This document shows positions 61,201 through 64,000 of a DNA stretch of 64,000 nucleotides, piece after piece. The notes beneath the pieces are model-generated. The model was not told the origin of the DNA. It ran no database searches and worked only from the letters and a program-made list of their open reading frames with translations. The translations under genes were made by a program, and so were the position numbers. The stretch is from an uncultured Oscillospiraceae bacterium (GTDB lineage: Bacteria > Bacillota > Clostridia > Oscillospirales > Oscillospiraceae), in the NCBI GenBank assembly GCA_947625815.1, contig CANQPU010000003.1, positions 62,001 to 126,000 of the forward strand, read 5' to 3'. Numbering within the stretch: position 1 is the first letter of the stretch; each line of letters starts with the position of its first letter.

Positions 61201-63469
61201 CGCCCGTGATGCTATATGGGTCCCCCGCGTCCGTCCTGATGGCGGCGGTCTCGCCGTCGGGGACGGTGATGCCGGCCTCCAAGGTCACGTCGGAGAGGAG
61301 ATGGATGACCGCGGTGTTCACATGCCAGGTCAGGGCCTCCACGGCCTCCACCAGGGTCTTATAGGGCTTCTCCCGGCTTCCGTTGCCGCTGACCGCCGCG
61401 CCGGCGTTCACATAGAGATCGCCTGTGTCGTCCCGGACGCTGCCGGCGTTCACCGTCACGCTGCCATTGGCCCGGACGGTCTCCGCGGTGGACCAAAGGG
61501 TGCCGGGATCCTCCCCCGGACCGTAGCCGCCGAACTCCACGAAGTAGCCGTAGGCGCCGGAGCTTTCCAAAGAGCCTCCCACATTCCCCACGATGATGTC
61601 GTTCATCTTGGGCTGGCCGGTGTAGTTGGCGATCACGCAGCTTTCGTTGTTATTCAAATCGCCCAGGCTTGTGTCTACCCAGGAAGCATAATTGTTCGTA
61701 AACGGGATACCGTTCGGCTCGCTGGTGGACCAGAACCCGCTGCCCAGAGAGCCGCCGATTTTACTGCCCGTCTCGGGCCCGCAAACCCAGTAGAGAAGAT
61801 TGATCGCATTACTTTCGCTTGTGGGATTGCCCTTCAGCTCGCTTCCGTCCTCCTGGATAAAGTCGTCGTCACTGATTTGGGTGCCGTCTTTTTTCAAAAG
61901 GGCGGTGCCGCCCACCCAGGCGGCCTCGTGGGAGACGTTGTACAGGATCCCGACCTCGGTCGTGTCTTTAACGGTCGCGAGATACCCCTGCATCCCCATG
62001 AAGAAGAAGCCCTTTGCGTCGTTATACGCCCGGATCCAGGACTCTCTTCTCGTCACGCTGCCGTAGGGGACATACATATAATAATGTCCCTTGTAGGCGC
62101 CGGTGCCCTCGGTGACGGAGATGGACGTGTTCTCAGGCAGGGTGTTGCCGCCGTCGCTGGCCGCGGCGGTCACCGTGGCCTCCCCGGTCCGGGTGAAGGT
62201 GATGGCGTGGAGGATGCTCTGGATCTGCGCGACGCTCTTGCCCTCGGACCAGATCCACATGACAAAGGTGTGGTCCGCGTTCTGGTCCGTTATGACCCTG
62301 CCGTCGGTGGCGACGGCGGAGTAGTCCAGATAGGCCCCGGTCCCGCTGACGGACACCGTAAGGCTCTTCCAGCCGCCGGCGGCCTCGTCCAGCGTGGCCT
62401 GGGGGAAGTAGAATTTTGTCCCATCCGCGTTGAGCTTCACCGCCGCGCCGAGCCTGATGTCCCTCTCCTCGGCCGGGATGCCGCTGCCCTTGACCACCTG
62501 GAGGCCGTCAAGGTCATCCTCGGGGCTCCAGTAGAGGCCGGGGGCGGGGGCGGAGTGGGAGCCGATAGTACCCTTGCGGATCTTCCCGTCCTTGACGGTG
62601 CGGTCCGTCTCGCCGTCGCAGACGAAGAGGAAGCCCGCCTCGCCCTTCTCGGCGGTGATATTCCCCTTCATCAGCAGGGAAAGGAGCGCGTTGATGGAGC
62701 CGCCGTAGCCGGCGACCTTCGTGTGGCTTTCGGAAAGGGCGGACACGTCGATGCCCACCTGCCCGGTGAAGTTCTCAACCTGGAGGGTCGAGTTCCGGTC
62801 CAGCGCCAGACTGCCGTTCGTATTGTCCGTGACGACGGTGTTCCCCTTCAGGGTCAGGGTCGCGCCGGAGCCTATGTAGACCGCGTCGCCGGTGGAGGCG
62901 ACACCCGTGACGGCGGCGCCGTCCAGGACCAGCCCGCCGCCGGTCACATGGATGGCGTTCCCCTCGTCCAGCGACATGGCGGCCGCCTCGGGCGCGGCGC
63001 TGGTGACGGTGACGCCCCGGAGCGTCAGGGTGCCGCCCTTCACCTGGAAGCCGGAGCCCTCGCTCAGCGCGATCGTCGCGCCACCGGAGCCCTGGATGGT
63101 GACGTTGCCGGAGCCGACCTCGAAGGTAATGGGGGCCGGGCTCTCGCCGTCCTTTGCGAGGGTCACGGTCCCGCTGACGGTGATAACGGCGCCGTCCGGG
63201 ATCGTGATCGCCGAGCCCTCCTTCGGGCTGAACAGCGTGTTCTCGCCCCAGTCGCTCGGGCCGGTTTTAATATCATAAATGTAGTTATACACATAGGCTT
63301 CGTTCGTGGAAACGGAGCTTGGCCCGTCGCCTCCCCCCGGTCCCCCCGGCGTCTGTGTCTGGCCGGGAGTCACGGTCTGCTCCTGGGCCAGCACCGAGAC
63401 GGGCAGAGTCCCCGTCACCATGCAAAGCGCCAGAACGACCGCCAGCAGCTTTTGTAACCGTTTCATCAT
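40247..63469 (-). CDS. Giant S-layer-anchored repeat protein/adhesin, about 7,740 residues
   Basis: A secreted surface protein. ATG 63469 is chosen (GGAGGG 7 nt upstream). Residues 1-28 are a signal peptide (KRLQKLLAVVLALCMVTG, cleavage after VLA). Then come beta-helix repeats (to about 250) and a C-type-lectin-like domain (about 456-651). From about 686 to 3,850 there are right-handed beta-helix modules, each opening with a motif like YVSAAGDDTNPGTREKPYKTL. Residues about 3,850-7,090 are Gly/Asp/Thr/Val-rich short strands (for example VTVPAGG, DGSVELKDG) in two-level repeats. A Cna-B-like domain (about 7,160-7,236) and three SLH domains (7,550-7,736) end the protein; the SLH domains bind pyruvylated wall polysaccharide. 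Probable role is adhesion or a surface stalk. The promoter looks phase-variable. Confidence 0.93.
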   Translation of the reverse strand: MMKRLQKLLAVVLALCMVTGTLPVSVLAQEQTVTPGQTQTPGGPGGGDGPSSVSTNEAYVYNYIYDIKTGPSDWGENTLFSPKEGSAITIPDGAVITVSGTVTLAKDGESPAPITFEVGSGNVTIQGSGGATIALSEGSGFQVKGGTLTLRGVTVTSAAPEAAAMSLDEGNAIHVTGGGLVLDGAAVTGVASTGDAVYIGSGATLTLKGNTVVTDNTNGSLALDRNSTLQVENFTGQVGIDVSALSESHTKVAGYGGSINALLSLLMKGNITAEKGEAGFLFVCDGETDRTVKDGKIRKGTIGSHSAPAPGLYWSPEDDLDGLQVVKGSGIPAEERDIRLGAAVKLNADGTKFYFPQATLDEAAGGWKSLTVSVSGTGAYLDYSAVATDGRVITDQNADHTFVMWIWSEGKSVAQIQSILHAITFTRTGEATVTAAASDGGNTLPENTSISVTEGTGAYKGHYYMYVPYGSVTRRESWIRAYNDAKGFFFMGMQGYLATVKDTTEVGILYNVSHEAAWVGGTALLKKDGTQISDDDFIQEDGSELKGNPTSESNAINLLYWVCGPETGSKIGGSLGSGFWSTSEPNGIPFTNNYASWVDTSLGDLNNNESCVIANYTGQPKMNDIIVGNVGGSLESSGAYGYFVEFGGYGPGEDPGTLWSTAETVRANGSVTVNAGSVRDDTGDLYVNAGAAVSGNGSREKPYKTLVEAVEALTWHVNTAVIHLLSDVTLEAGITVPDGETAAIRTDAGDPYSITGGSFILFTVPAGTGLTLENVTVSGGTTAIALTGGALALKGKVTVDGGEANVSLGASAAVDGVAADSRIGITWTGTAPSAASPVMFATVANAADGADYSTIFFSDDPAYMVGWYDGATYKVGGKTVTAPESISENGLWLVAAQKVTLKGENFTIDESADGGYVVSGSSVSFLPGQETSVQLSAAEGRKFNKEKVEKALEGVEGVEAEVSEDGKTLTLKFAARYAGAEIDLSGCSVQPRPGSKPEDAPANALYVSADGDDTEGTGSFDEPFATLKKAVETAGSRADAEATIYILSDLVMTSSEDFVTIPAGKKVTILGYTETGKVTIKLGNDIKENDSSSMFRADGNGTEFTLKDIDIDGNGFTLKSESITYVVHVGDSGSPYNNVKLHVANVTFRNIKATSQNAGGFTGVIYVIGDGAELTVDKDVVIEDCVCNIHPEEQSVGILMLENVKAEINCTVRNSTFGLAAIYAQNPRYDQTATVTIGATVTGVTTNHPEFAHGAVRIIKDATVTFTQDANISGNTDINVYVHDGAVVNFEAAAGSKKTISFTSGNTTSTVVKIGNWVEGVSDNYNLLADSAAYSVVFHDGTNTYFMEGTRRQDCTVSGVSAAGVYLVKNSVIQLTDYYVSAAGDDLNPGTRERPVASLNRAMETAAGEVRVHLLSDITQTTALTVSKSVTVTFDSVGAPDGRWTVTRGSGYTTPMITVNGSAQLSLTFTGVDFAGSDSASSTTASMLYINNSKATVILEKSTVSGFVNKSTGAGAIYVGNGTLNIADAVFTDNSTAGSGGALYITTGATVSIQSTQFTDNAAQSGGAIYMQEGTVALTDTTISENITIATTSGAVYGGKTALKLTVSGSTLISGNLSGKNLYLASGVVFNVSDMGAGYVGLTSAATSAVRVGANVTEDDLGGFCADGENVALVWCDGTGDWRVIDGLPAERVAFSHTHSAQSLWLVPTSSLSDPHIYVDGTLGSDSNDGSRDNPVKTLTGALRKVTTLRYIIVLLDDTTYNGEYNAILASGRTVTICSDLPEEIHTIQMSPASTAVNSQFHLPDGKGHVLTLENVTIDGGNNTQQSWGAFFIGSGCKLFIKEGTTLKNFGARPINIRSGGTVEMSGGLITGNTAGSNASYGGYTGTANAGAAVYICPGGTFTMTGGAITGNYSEKGGAVYAENGGTFRVSGNAVISGNFTAPGSRVGADVYLGNYRGTLATVKVIGELGPQARIGVYTQTVPTDSNPVLVIAEGEGYELPADAYTHFFSNKPTDAGVRMSRETDTGIALNRVVLATDAKAGAFTVDGTAYDTLADALEAIEAAGGRGTIEITNPKSIPEGTSGTLPAGVTLVDPDGTSFSGNNIEVTVDQTGKVTLTEGTAHVVPAEGGKAALGVAGADGVTHDVAVDGAADITAGAAGAVKPSGKTAHVTVDGVTYTGGESYPLDDPWSSATEASVPAGESLTVGGKVLENTGAEDVIVTHEPGGDGKSTVQIPKDGQVSYNGTTYTGPTTLEIDSDGTVTELLPDFYVSAAGDDTNPGTREKPYKTLKAALDAANATTKGANIHLLTDVELTASVTLSSSKSFVILGEGGNRTVTVSTSITKDLLKLSKATHLTLDNVTLDGGKKSYKLESVIDAASNGAVFTMKNASAIKDFVLPTAASSGMQVPCIIDVSEGNGAGAARDGQIVLEAGTFVTGNTANRIISVGSGSKATISATLTGNNAGGSSGFVVLVGVADNTDVTLDGAVIRNNTATGGAVRTGTVLTVTGKTVVESNTVSGTEKNIVINGTYYIAASKLASGAHIGVTVPTLTDGARFGTGDKAMAKYFYSDASGYYATAGTSANTLVLMSAVYTVTDDEGNVTGYKTWSELEGEDLTGKTVTLVGKPSTADEIDLSKVGALEDARTGDLYAGGSVTVGTDGGITVGEGKTTFTPGSASAGATVKTGAAGENSHTVTSPDGSAVEITVSADGGTTKATAKNTAGVTVDGVTFTGAADQTYDLDDPFGDTGNVTASVPDGKSVKVPGGEGGKEITVSNPAGSGNDSIEVTAPAADGAGASVSVPAGGQVSLTVGDQKSDYTAESGAKLTVDKDGKVDLASGSVTVAQGGTLNPFGVELEAAKGSVTAQRESDPDQVRVTVPSGSSVTVEGQTYSGATTVIIGADGSVREQLPDYYVDVTAPAGGDGSKEKPYNTFDAAWSAANRAAKGAVIRLLTDAQVTTATLTVNKGKNITIIGEDRTTGDEVQRTLTFTRTPSTDYGFVRLNAVLTLNNVILDGNGITAITLHGGFSFYTDGGLVMNNGAVIQNFTTDGRYFNGLSDMGGFFFYKMSDNDWKTMKFHMYEGSEIRNCTGNSSTLLYLDFVTDIVIRGAKFSNLGNSVLSAGRAVVENTTFSGNKGNDLFAWDAGTLNIRGQINAEKAYIGRNSEYGNYDYYFNVDGLDVDQGEHPIPVTPASTITCQKFAVNAASRDIVNAFTLKSEDYSLVYCDGAADYLYDADSGRFIRVLLPLKSEIRGIGDREKAGHDEHEANTVWIVSNTLYKIAEVYVGGTVSDPGAPKGSAVNPFGSLEELLNDETYMKSVDQRGLSVVMGSDLTATADQIESLMDKTNLSFTSDNLEEKHTLTVSEGTDGTGVNVGKSATGKNRSLSFDNVGIEPAEGFTGDLFTVEDGGKLAMTDTTMTGQENARGVYVQGGDLTLNSTEISGFNAGTDDKSGLGSGVYMESGTVTLSGDVKIDENGDDNKSNVYLAGDNTLTLNGLGDDASVGVTTEEFGALGSRKVATGAQPGDDGKIKSDMGNHAPLYQNGAIVFGVGGEKKSYYVRQDGGVFTATEGRVVAAGTADDPIGPDQIDKVSGTELVEFLIMGDITLPKSTNVGGSDENRYGMRIVSTQFRIVSVYEKNGEWVQVTDPTDTAHMHTITRGSDIPAGAPMFWNVGIGGLELAYVKIAGSGGPVVRASNDGTGADNHTNKGTMLLTGVVIEGGNFSGGTTSYGTAGTVIDFESDGGALTLTDTTITGCIVGTNGAVYVGKYSGAAKDPVILVDGKTTVTGNTGVTGSGRENRNISLGAGISVTVAGSYSGKVGVTPNPGELGTAVAKMADGNEAKSYARYFSSDVKNLIVKADETQTDTLVLGTGVYQVGDEFFNTWEEASKALSDPNLTDKTVHLVGSPSEKQSPKLNIGKDNITLVDDATGDRYTGGRVEIGPDGDITVTVTGPGTTTYAPGTEGTGSHEATVRGQGDKEHTVTTPDGSDVDITVDATGKATASPSGGKTAETVIDGTTFTGANSYDLDHPMEDGVTATLPQDKSVEIDGSDGSSFTVENKGDGQIQATQGGRNGTVGSVTLDGGQEANVKVGDDATGTDFTAGSEGAKLELKLSAEGEDYVELTEGSVSMPAGGKVTVNGKEVENQGAGDVNVAKDQPVPGKATVTVPAGSSANIGGTTYEGPVSVTLDADGTPSIAEGTVTLPPVTGGKTSDTNIQFPDGNTVEVSNPDETAGNDVTVTAPGSGDHGTAEVKPGGQVDIDRHTYTVPEDQTGNTVLEFYSDGSVTLTEGGLELGDGDTVGFGDVTLGNKKTVPETSVTDSLKVVTDGDQAKVTVPQGETFTVTDPDGNEHTYKNNGVGDVTFTVDKNGNVSVDSDDDLPGRGVELGPDTPITVGGGTVTAGDEGATLKPTADTVTGDGVNKDVPTLSEGSVKLPEGADTSVNVETGDGQTGTFSGRGTEITAGDTESNTPPTAKGGPGGGTVTDGDKTFGLHEGAEMTLGQEPNELLNGSVDVPQDGQIEVNGQTVENTSDTDDKDITVTKDMPSRGETTVEIPAGADATVGGVEYHGEAEIVVGKDGGVQLTEGQVTLNSDPTGDGGQVNVQLPDGGEVNVQNVQKHENVPGETDITVTVPADTDAGKGQVEMPKAGNQVQFTTDSGTQTFESSKDDTVLNFDGEGNVTVEKGGVKLADGQKAGFGNVKLGNDTAAGTPAGQGVTVEVQAGTSSPRKADVTVPAGETLVVTDSEGKEHRYTNSGTDPLELEVDEDGNVTLKSGTVELPDEGTQIQVHNPDGGDDTLTAGENGAELTLPESAGGTGPATLSEGSVKLPQTKDGETGDGCVKVGDTTFTGRDVEVFADTDPSTPGNKPGVKATDPDNDGHVNVKGADGGRGSDYLVPGDSTGTAVLEDGALTKPAMGTLGDDGQAFGGTFVKPTGHDGDADVYFSAEDGSVEFVVEPGAGIDTFDGTSADSASRTGQYTNPEGSGENAKLTLDTDGSVELEEGTVHIGGGDSGTETEMKVGDNTVASTDATVTATPDGGADVTVPAGGTFTVTDKDGNEKEFTVPADAADGATFHVNPDGSVELEEGSVKLGEDDTVLFGDTDITGSDGPDGAPAVTVTVPAGAGESAGNAKVEVEPSGAVEVDGKTYTNGDDTADGKLELEVTPDGSVELKDGAVELPETGGVDVTAGSGSGASDYTVEGGDVTVEKDKETGEVTVTVPATEGEEKKSAVITEEDGTEHTYTSEGEEDLEVQLTPDGPAITGGAAGVPEGDDIIVPGKTGATDTDVRNTGDGDITVEATETGATVTVPEGGSAEFTGKDPAGNERKTTVEADDNDVEVQVDATTGALTVTPKGDEYPKKVTVDGKTYTLNEEPEDGTTPSITVNPDGTVTLDPDDGSWSVEVELPEPGEEKEIHIAENESVDIGDSTYTGGEGGADLRIDDKGNVTLESGSVVLPSQADGNGSKVDVEFGGKTVPVQNVQKAAPSEESQVTVTAPTSPTGKGKAQVHDGGAVKIGDQVYTVPEGADDTTFEFDAQGNVSVTEGSVELEDGQSVGFGKVKLGNDETDGSADADITVQVNEGTPKTAQVTVPEGETLTVTDAQGNQHTYKNNGEGDMTLTVDENGSVTLSGQLPTDGVELGGGDTITIGDSAYTAGDDGATLKKGEDSIPVLDSGSVNPEAGASVKVGDSTVTAVTDNAEIGVDEQGGATVGGTDGRDVEVGFTAPDGTVKDYLIPAGKTAEETDAGDGLKSPAQEKLTGTASEFGAEGTDGRPSVKLSDGSTGSAYFEQTEEGGTLTVTPGASVDVKDNSGKTTTFENPADAQNNAHIELDEDGSATLTDGTVEMSGQDGEKGSVKVGRNEVEAESATVTAPGKTAGGRTETGSADVTVPAGGSFTVKDKNGNEKEFTVPEDSTEGATFHVSPDGSVELREGSVELGDGESVGFGGTTVTGSGEDGAKDVTVTAPAPEDEGYDPNNAKVEVAPGGTVTVGGDTYTNDGDGTLELEVAPNGSVELKDGSVELGDGNEIDVSAGADGEEKDYSVKGDGVQVEKDKETGEVTVTVPAAEGEEKSSVTVSDGDKTHNYTNEGETGEDLKVELTPDGPVITDGAAGVPAGDDINVPGTPNNTNVKNTGSGEGSDLKVEAGEDGTTVTVPQGGSAEFTGKDPAGNERKTTVEADGDNDVKVQVGEDGTLTVTPEGDEYPQKVTVDGKTYTLTEEPEDGTTPSITVNPDGTVTLEPEEGAWSVEVEKPGRGEPDKEVHLNDGESVTVDGNTVKGGEGGADITVDSDGDVTLREGSVVLPHKTGEGAGNNVDVEFTDENGAVTGKVHVTNPDTGEDVTVTAPTADNPNAQAQVPAGGSVQIGSETYTVPEDGGDTTFEFDAQGNVSVTDGSVELEDGQSVGFGDVKLGNDETDGNAGADITVQVTDPDSTPRKAEVTVPAGETLTVTDKDGNKYTYKNNGEGDMTLTVDGDGNVTVEELPENGLELGRNTTVTVKDSDGSEDTLTAGGSGATLKPDGGDSCPPVLDSGSVKFPADSEGSVKTGTPAAEFTGKNVEVLADTGSGNPGVRGLPEDGGTVKVNDVDYYVPGGQTAPFENGKLGAPAVGKVEGNVGLDNAQYVVVPDKTEGKDQIFTDPNARTDDDESGFVLGDGSAFDVRAKGSGTVKNPSGPVTGHYEAADDNTRVVVDHTTGEVTLTDGSLNVSGSGSNTGKVTVGGNVIETRSANVTAPGIGADGTEEPGSADVTLRKGESFTLDGETYTAESDGTVFHVGRDGKVSLKEGSTKLGQDDSVYFGGKEITGSGAGSTKNVTVTAPAEEGSENAGIEVQSGGTVTVGDETYTNSGSGRDTLELEVTPEGDVELADGTVTLPDNGSEPDTSIKVRTEGWNSDGEQTSTEYEVAGDGVKVSKDSNAGGSGNDRVTVTVPEDGEATVTTTDENGEKKDNVYTNEGEEDLKVDLTLDGPVLEDGKAGLGKDSQIGVETSDGTVIPVENTGDKKTTVEKKDDGTTVVDIPAGGKAKVNGVEVEGPARVTIGPDGSAQVESTDPKDPSVKVGGVTYYDDGTGAGPDITITEDGSVEAENARGVIERELPITDLYIPAGGTLEYDTPNGPVTLTGGENGATVDLDENGNVTGKKGDVTVKGPVSAAVGENAPEDTTVTQIGDVEIQVYDKDGNPVQGANVTVVVTGPDGEEYTGVTDKNGKVTIPDVPYGVYSVVVEKTVGGETVTSTGSVIVDDPLVSGEDNTFRMDVVIVNTLVESDLGGDTIGKPAVAGLNKVVTEDDRNAGEDGSEVVIDITLSAHRLDGGNSSVTSRSEKAQIKEELRTEALRSAATDNLVEFVDVTVTKTVTVDGDVDSSETVPTTPELLTIAFAVTGSLKDALDSVENGTADNIFVVRRHTAADGSVTTQTLRKVSERVGKNANFECYYIRELNGVKYIIIRAQNFSVYAFGVAEEQVRTEDPYTPSYDSYQVILPNSFENGTVTANRRYAYAGDLIVLTVRPNEFYELEQLTVTDRNGNAIRLTDNGDGTYSFFMPAGDVTVSVKFRHECPSRKFPDLNVAAWYHLYTDYVIKYGIMNGYDTGVFAPDGTVTRAEMVMTLWNLAERPQADLIIPFEDVEEGAWYAEAIRWAAAQGIVKGYTDTVFGPNDRITREQMMTILYRYRQSTGSVVADLTYRLPFTDVGSVSGWAYEAVVWCTANGIVNGRDADLVVPAGYATRAELAAVLTRFDRLSKAAKK
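40256..40815 (-). other. Three SLH domains of the giant protein
   Basis: SLH1 (about 40815-40640) reads FPDLNVAAWYHLYTDYVIKY and VTRAEMVMTLWNL. SLH2 (about 40630-40455) reads FEDVEEGAWYAEAIRWAAA and ITREQMMTILYRY. SLH3 (about 40440-40260) reads FTDVGSVSGWAYEAVVWC and ATRAELAAVLTRF. The TRAE/TRE motif that contacts pyruvylated polymer is present in each. Confidence 0.92.
41900..50620 (-). repeat. Two-level tandem repeat array in the giant gene
   Basis: A recurrent unit carries a glycine-flanked Phe motif (VGFGDVKLGN or VYFGGKEITGSG type). Its codons begin near 50558, 49373, 48167, 46796, 45632, 44252 and 43079 on the + numbering. Neighbour spacings are 395, 402, 457, 388, 460 and 391 codons. 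From 49373 on, two unit types alternate and build a higher-order repeat of about 845-859 codons, close to 2.55 kb, present about three times. All spacings are multiples of three. Confidence 0.8.
53540..61412 (-). repeat. Seven beta-helix module starts in the giant gene
   Basis: Modules open with YV-x-A-x-GDD-x-GT-x-x-x-PYKTL-like sequences on the minus strand at about 61412, 60455, 59345, 58325, 56672, 54742 and 53630. Each is followed by an HLLSD/LLTD strand and beta-helix turns with Asn/Thr/Gly-rich repeats. The conserved opening resembles DUF1565-type parallel beta-helix proteins. Confidence 0.75.
61515..62100 (-). other. C-type-lectin-like domain in the giant protein
   Basis: Residues about 456-651. 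The pattern is Y-x-Y-V-PYGSVTRRESWIRAYNDAK, GYLATVKDTTEVGIL, AAWVGGTA, FWSTSEPNG, NNESCVIAN and a final GYFVEFGGYG. This follows the lectin fold order (helix, WIGL-like strand, EPN-like loop, E-x-C, final strand), though the second Cys of the usual disulfide is not obvious. Confidence 0.65.
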
Positions 63470-63530
63470 AACCGAACCCTCCAACGGAATATTTTGGGGC
63501 GCACTTCGCCCTATGTGCATATATATAGTC

Positions 63531-63560
63531 ATTATACCACCCCCCCCCCGCATTTTGCAA
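63531..63560 (-). promoter_or_regulatory. Promoter of the giant gene with a C10/G10 tract in the spacer
   Basis: Minus strand -35 TTGCAA (63560-63555), 18-bp spacer, -10 TATAAT (63536-63531), about 62 nt before the start codon. The spacer holds ten consecutive G (63549-63540). Gain or loss of one base would shift the spacer between 17 and 19 bp, so slippage could switch promoter strength. Confidence 0.75.
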
Positions 63561-63594
63561 CATTTATTGCAAAAAATTTCATAGTTTTTTCCTT

Positions 63595-63776
63595 TTTCTC
63601 CCCCGAGGGCCCGCCCAAGGCCCCCTCGGCCCTTTCGGACGAAAAAAAGGGGCGGGTCTTGGACCCGCCCCTTAAATCAAGGGAAACCTTTCAAGCCTCT
63701 TGTAGGGGCGGGTTCCAAACCCGCCCGCCTCGATTTCCTTACCTCTTAATGACATCGCCTCCGGGAAACGCCCCGG
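63595..63776. repeat. Intergenic palindromes between the glgA 3' end and the giant gene, composite copy 2
   Basis: A CCGAGGG/CCCTCGG hairpin (about 63603-63629), a GGGCGGGTC palindrome (63649-63672) and a second one with GGTTCCAAACC centre (63704-63726). The stretch 63676-63745 repeats the order seen at 11172-11241 (AAGGGAAACCTTTCAAG, TCTTGTAGGGGCGGGTT and the CTCCTTA-like end). These may terminate glgA transcription. No gene is seen here. Confidence 0.65.
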
Positions 63777-64000
63777 TCAGGTCAGCTGAAGGTACAGCTC
63801 CCGGTACTGCCGCGCGGAGACGTCCCAGGAGACGTCCCGGGCCATGTCCCGCAGGACCATGCCGTCCCAGTAGGGGCGGCTCTCAAAATACAGCGTCTTG
63901 GCCCGGTTGATGGCGTCCAGCAGCAGGCCGGCGTCGTACCGGTCGAAGGTGAAGCCGCAGCCGGTGTCGGTGAACATGTTGTAGGGCTCCACGGTGTCCC
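63777..64000 (-). CDS. glgA: Glycogen synthase, C-terminal part
   Basis: Only the last 74 codons lie in the window and the gene continues past the right edge. The visible end reads DTVEPYNMFTDTGCGFTFDRYDAGLLLDAINRA (landmarks DTVEPYN and GFTFDRYDA), then DMARDVSWDVSARQYRELYLQL. This matches the C terminus of GT5 ADP-glucose glycogen/starch synthases, where G-x-R-DTV-x-PYN closes the donor site. Full-length status cannot be judged. Confidence 0.85.
   Translation of the reverse strand, partial: DTVEPYNMFTDTGCGFTFDRYDAGLLLDAINRAKTLYFESRPYWDGMVLRDMARDVSWDVSARQYRELYLQLT

Noticed and set aside
63470-63776. Possible tRNA or small RNA gene between the giant gene and glgA.
   Set aside because: Only palindromes and a promoter were seen; no cloverleaf fold could be drawn.

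Overview
The window is 64 kb of GC-rich, gene-dense bacterial chromosome. The gene content points to a spore-forming member of the Clostridia, most likely a high-GC relative of the gut Oscillospiraceae/Oscillospirales. The support is spoIIP, a Trp T-box leader, Asp23-FakA and DegV, rpsF-ssb-rpsR, rpsO-pnp, a preQ1-like leader before queT, and strong sigma-A type promoters (TTGACA-16/17-TATAAT) followed by Shine-Dalgarno starts. The taxon is inferred from gene content; no rRNA is present. I saw no tRNA, rRNA, CRISPR array, integrase or transposase.

1-9.9 kb: 5' part of a TrpB2-type tryptophan synthase gene under a Trp T-box, then spoIIP, a translationally coupled TSCPD/hypothetical/HAD trio, a fatty-acid kinase set (DegV facing Asp23-FakA), a small XRE/DUF2975 pair, dut, trxB and trxA. 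9.9-17.3 kb: a C39-like peptidase, an ImmA/XRE-repressor pair divergent from a Y-family polymerase-YolD operon with palindromic operators, and a MarR-controlled envelope glycolipid operon. 17.4-30.2 kb: glnS, an S24-like remnant, rpsF-ssb-rpsR with a likely S6:S18 leader, queH and queT, galU, KtrA/KtrB-type potassium uptake, a ferritin-like protein, an acyltransferase, and rpsO-pnp with two strong hairpins between them.

30.4-38.5 kb is a cell-surface locus: a GT2-GtrA fusion, a GT-C-like membrane protein, an Sfp-type phosphopantetheinyl transferase, an MBOAT acyltransferase, a DltD/SGNH-like-NodB fusion, a carrier protein and an FkbH-type enzyme. The order resembles a Dlt system in which the AMP-forming ligase DltA is replaced by an FkbH enzyme that in known cases loads glyceryl groups onto carrier proteins. 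I infer a surface (glyceryl-type) acylation system and rate it the best candidate for an undescribed pathway.

40.2-63.5 kb is one minus-strand gene for a secreted protein of about 7,740 residues. It has a signal peptide, beta-helix modules, a C-type-lectin-like domain, about 3,200 residues of two-level repeats, a Cna-B-like domain and three C-terminal SLH domains. Its promoter has a run of ten C/G between the -35 and -10 boxes, a classic arrangement for phase variation. The window ends in the 3' part of a glycogen synthase gene.

A second novelty is a family of dispersed elements of about 200 nt at 14.2, 19.7 and 27.3 kb, with reduced copies at 10.9, 23.5 and 40.1 kb. They fold into four hairpins whose stems covary between copies while loops are kept. 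Each full copy sits between two near-identical copies of the local terminator hairpin, a sequence that differs from locus to locus.
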